In this document: piece after piece, positions 60,927 through 64,000 of the stretch
How positions within the stretch are numbered: position 1 is the first letter of the stretch
Layout: each line of letters opens with the position of its first letter
Assembly: GCA_030407085.1 (NCBI GenBank)
Contig: CM059584.1
Location: 104,283,001 to 104,347,000, forward strand
DNA: 64,000 bases
Reading direction: 5' to 3'
Source of the DNA: Trichopria drosophilae
Taxonomy: Eukaryota > Arthropoda > Insecta > Hymenoptera > Diapriidae
Translations under genes and position numbers: made by a program
Notes under the pieces: model-generated
Told to the model about the DNA's origin: nothing
Databases searched by the model: none
The model's input: only the letters and a program-made list of their open reading frames with translations

Positions 60927-61292
60927 ATAAAAGGTTGTCAGAAACTGATATCATAGGGAAAATTACATTCTAAAAAATATTTTACCTCCAAAATTCGGGG
61001 GACTTCCCAGTATTTTAAAAAAATACGTTAAACTTCATTTTTCTATAACTTTACCAGCGCCATTCGAAAGAGCAACCTCAAAACCAGTTGGATATGGATG
61101 TGTCTATTTTCAAAACCAACTTTTGTATAAATAAAACGATGCTAAATTTCATTTGTAAATTTTGCACGTTTGGTCGTTAAGGCCTTGACGAAGATCTTTG
61201 TAATTTTGAACTTTTTCCAGAATGAGAAGAAAACGCAAATCTTCGTCATGGTATAAATTATACTAACAAATTTTGGAATTTATGTAAATTTA

Positions 61293-61398
61293 CCTTTAAA
61301 CGGTACACTGGGGTCCGAATGACCCCGAGTTGGCCCCTGTTCTTTATAGCGTTCCATTATTTACAGAGGCTAATGAAAAAATATGTGCCGTTTAAGGG
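61293..61398. mobile_element. 106-bp piggyBac-type MITE
   Basis: CCTTTAAACGGTACACTGGG at the left and the inverse CCCTTAAACGGCACATATTT at the right are flanked by TTTA (decayed) and TTAA (61399-61402). The left end continues GGTCCGAATGACCCCG, itself a small palindrome. A 12-13-bp hairpin (GACGAAGAT...ATCTTCGTC) at 61187-61247 fills the gap from the preceding nest. Confidence 0.75.
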
Positions 61399-61559
61399 TT
61401 AAAACCGAATAATTTCTAAACAGTCTAAGGTGTACTGTATAAGATGAGATTATCCATTTTCATAATCGCTGTGTCAAAAAAATAAATACTTAACGATGGT
61501 AGTATGACATTTTGTTCAATCAATATATGCCTAAAAATTGTATAAAACTACTTGAAATT

Positions 61560-62370
61560 TGTTTCTCCAAGGTGTTTGGTGTGGCTAATTATGAATTTAA
61601 AGACAGCTTTTGGAAATTCAATATAACTTTGGATATTCAAAATATGGCGGACACTTTTTTGAAAAATCTAATCATTCTGCACAAAACATGTCACTCGGGC
61701 GTTTTTTGGGTCCGTGATTACGAATCTCATATCAGATTTATAAAACCACAAAGAAGGATACAATATGGCGGAAGCATTTTTAAAAAATTGAAGCATTTTA
61801 TTTGTAACTCGTTACTCGAGTGTTTTCGAGGTCCCTGATATATTTTGAAAATTTAAAATGGTGGATACAATATTCCGGGCAAACATTTCAAAAATCGAAC
61901 CATTAGGAATTTTCGGAGTTGCTGATTGCAAATCTCAAGAGCTTGGGGAGGGCTAAAGTTCCCGTATTAGAACAACTAAAAATAAAGATTTGTAGGTGAA
62001 GAATCAAAGAAGTTTCAGGTGCATACAGGAATTCAGTATAGTTATTCTATAAACAACCACGAGAGCTTTTTGTTTTCGCCCTTTGCATTAAACCTATTAA
62101 TAACAAATTCGTAAACAACGACCCCAAGACACCTAGAATGATAAATTCCTAGCAAAATGATTTGAATTATGACAAAGTTGTCCGCCATATTGAATCTGCT
62201 ATTATAAATTTTCAAAATCTGATTTCAAATTGTCAATCAATGCCTTCGAAGGCCTCCGAGATACAAGTGTCAAACAAAAATGAGTTGAATTTAGAAAATT
62301 TGTCCGCCATTTTGAATCTTCAAAATCTGACTTTAGATGCGTGACCATCAGCGACCCAAAAATTCCCTAA
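61560..62370. repeat. Inverted arrays of a ~120-bp ATGGCGGA repeat
   Basis: Forward units carry AAAATATGGCGGACA (61640), ACAATATGGCGGAAG (61762) and AAATGGTGGATACA (61857), with GGTCCGTGATTACGAATC-type joins between them. Reverse units carry GTCCGCCATATTGAATC (62179) and GTCCGCCATTTTGAATC (62301), closing with ATCAGCGACCC. Spacing is about 120 bases. Copies also lie near 16826, 23436, 32487 and 38056. Open frames here are shadows. Confidence 0.7.
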
Positions 62371-63731
62371 ACGACATGTTACAGTTAATTATTATAATTT
62401 TGTTTTTCCCACATTTTGAGCACTATTTGTGAAACTCCGGCCGCAGTTCAGGGATTAAAATTAAATATAATAAATTGCCTCTACTCATGCATTACAAGTT
62501 TGCATTGCAAGTACAAGTTTGTCCACGAGTGCTTTGACGTCATTTCGAGACTCTAGGAGCCTCTTCAGTTCTGAATGTGGAACCTTGGAGTTTTAGGTTA
62601 TATAACACAGCAATAGTCTTTCTTGTTTAGAACTATATTCAAATATTATGGAAGGTATTACAAAGATTAATGTGTGGCATATGTCCATCTAATAAACGAA
62701 AATCGATATAAGGTGATTCTATTGATTCTTAAAAATCGAAGAATCGAAGAAATACTCTATATTTTGTGAGAGAACGATGGGAGGCCCGAAAAAACTGTTA
62801 ATTTTTGGGGTTGGTTATCAGCCAAAAAATTAGAAAGTAGTAATTATAGTAGAGTACTTTAATATAGGCTCTTACGACATGGCCTCGTCTAATAATATTT
62901 CTTAATAAAGGATAGTTTAATTTATCTAAATATCGCATAAATATTAAAATAATATACCAATTGATATTGATGGCAACCGATTGTTAACACAATATTTATA
63001 GGACTTTTATATCATTATTTTTCACAAGCAATTTATGTGATAACAAATTGCATATCGAGACAAATAAAAGTTCGTAATTGCAAGTAAAAACGTACTTTTT
63101 CTTTAAAAAAAAGTTACAAGAATATCAACTAACCTAAAATGGTATTGCTAACTAGAAAAAGTAGTTGACGCATGTTTACCACTTTTTGCAGTTGGAGCAA
63201 CTTCACTCGTTGCATTAGCTATTTGTTTCGTGTACTGCATATTCATAAAACATTATAAGGCAGGAAACAACCCAAAATTTCAGTCATGTTTAGTTAAACG
63301 AAGTTCGTTTAGTATAGGGTATTTCATTTTTAACGCAATGTTGATGAGTTTTTAATTTATGAATTTCAAGAAATATTTTAAATACTTGACATTCAAAATG
63401 GACAAGATATTGGAGAAAAACAAAATAAAAAACACCTTGACAAAAAATTCCACTCTAGTGAACTATTTAAGAGTGTTTAAGGGTCCCCGTTATAAATAGG
63501 ACCTGATGATTAAATGATCACAAATGGAAGAATAGGGTAGTTTAAACCGTGAAAAGTGCTTCCATTTAAATGAAAATAGTCACACATGTAGATTTTTTAT
63601 TTCTTTTAAATGTGAAGTTATTGATACAGAATACGATATTATCCGCATTTGACAGTAATTAGGCCTTTTAGGAATATTATTAAAGTACAATCCTAATGTT
63701 GAGGTAATACAGTTAAAATTATAAGTTTTAC
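62371..63731. other. Unassigned AT-rich sequence
   Basis: No gene, RNA or repeat boundary is recognised up to the final MITE. Confidence 0.45.
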
Positions 63732-63952
63732 CCGGATGGAAAAAATGGAATAGTTGAAACTACTACATCTATACTCTCTTATACTCGGTATAAGACACAG
63801 TCATCGTTTTTAGTTAATTTTACTATCTAAATAGTGACCTTGACAAATTAGGTAGTGAAACCTACTATTTAAATAATAAAACCAACCAAAAATCGGAGTT
63901 TTGCCAGATACTATTTAGATAGTAAAATCGATTATTTCTTTTTTTTCGAGCG
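63732..63952. mobile_element. Dispersed AT-rich MITE, copy 2 (pair of 10898)
   Basis: CGGATGGAAAAAATGGAATA at the left and the inverse CGCTCGAAAAAAAAGAAATA at the right form the ends. GAAACTACTAC, AATAGTGACCTTGACAAATTA and ACTATTTAGATAGTAAAATC match the 10.9-kb copy in order and spacing. Non-coding. Confidence 0.72.
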
Positions 63953-64000
63953 AGTTTTGCAGGTTCAGTACAAGGATTCAGTCTTGAGCGCAACAAACCG

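Larger units (their letters stand above)
59387..61184. mobile_element. Outer piggyBac-type element of a transposon nest
   Basis: CCTTTTAACGACCAAAC at the left and the inverse GGCCTTAACGACCAAAC at the right are flanked by TTAA (59383-59386) and a decayed TTGA (61185-61188). Both arms share AGACACATCCAT-TCCAACT and GAGCTGACTC-like/CTCTTTCGAATGG-GC. In the left arm, homology is broken between TCCAAC and TTTTGAG by two adjacent insertions (59468-59733 and 59736-60487). A third insertion lies at 60731-60926. Without these the element would be about 0.6 kb. Confidence 0.78.

Noticed and set aside
1..64000. CRISPR array or bacterial operon
   Set aside because: No regularly spaced identical repeats with unique spacers, no long open frames and no ribosome binding sites; retroelement, SINE and splice features show a eukaryotic genome.

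Overview
The window looks like insect nuclear DNA, with Hymenoptera (ant, bee, wasp or sawfly) the best guess at moderate to low confidence. The reasons are the strong AT bias, the absence of any long open reading frame over 64 kb, many short palindromic non-autonomous DNA transposons, degenerate CCTAA (TTAGG-type) runs, and a single CpG-rich GC island in an otherwise AT-rich background. No complete protein-coding gene is visible. The longest open frame is 160 codons, lies in the GC island and resembles no known protein; almost all other open frames are chance frames or shadows of repeats. The stretch is best read as intergenic or large-intron DNA.

Layout. 0.6-5.1 kb is a cluster of inverted-repeat elements: a MITE with another inserted in it, a 0.96-kb palindrome, a 0.84-kb palindrome and two abutting micro-repeat MITEs. 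5.8-7.4 kb holds a (TA)n tract and old tandem repeats rich in AGGTCA half-sites, with a TA-flanked MITE inserted. 7.4-18.4 kb is mostly unique AT-rich sequence with a few MITEs. 18.5-24.8 kb has a TTAA-flanked piggyBac-type MITE, a near-perfect hairpin MITE, a 1.4-kb inverted-repeat element and a GAGTG-rich MITE. 26.5-27.2 kb is the 3' end of a non-LTR retrotransposon on the minus strand. 32.3-32.8 kb is a second piggyBac-type MITE. 35.7-36.0 kb is a complete tRNA-derived SINE with a target-site duplication and poly(A). 37-38.7 kb and 40.9-43.1 kb are further inverted-repeat elements, the second enclosing three others. 43.8-44.3 kb is a GC-richer patch with a plausible first coding exon, followed at 44.74 kb by a four-unit repeat that matches STAT sites. 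48.3-48.7 kb is part of a pogo-like MITE. 54.4-57.8 kb has CCTAA runs, a composite inverted-repeat element and a relative of the 1.2-kb palindrome. 58.4-59.3 kb is the GC island, the best promoter or 5'-exon candidate. 59.4-61.4 kb is a several-level nest of MITEs, followed by inverted arrays of a roughly 120-bp repeat.

There is no operon or pathway logic here. What links the parts is repeat kinship: the same families recur at 0.8/60.7 kb, 1.2/57.1 kb, 4.8/17.7/28.3 kb, 4.2/6.7 kb, 10.9/63.7 kb, 48.5/59.7 kb and 23/38/61.6 kb. Boundaries were read by eye from terminal inverted repeats and flanking duplications, so expect errors of a few bases.
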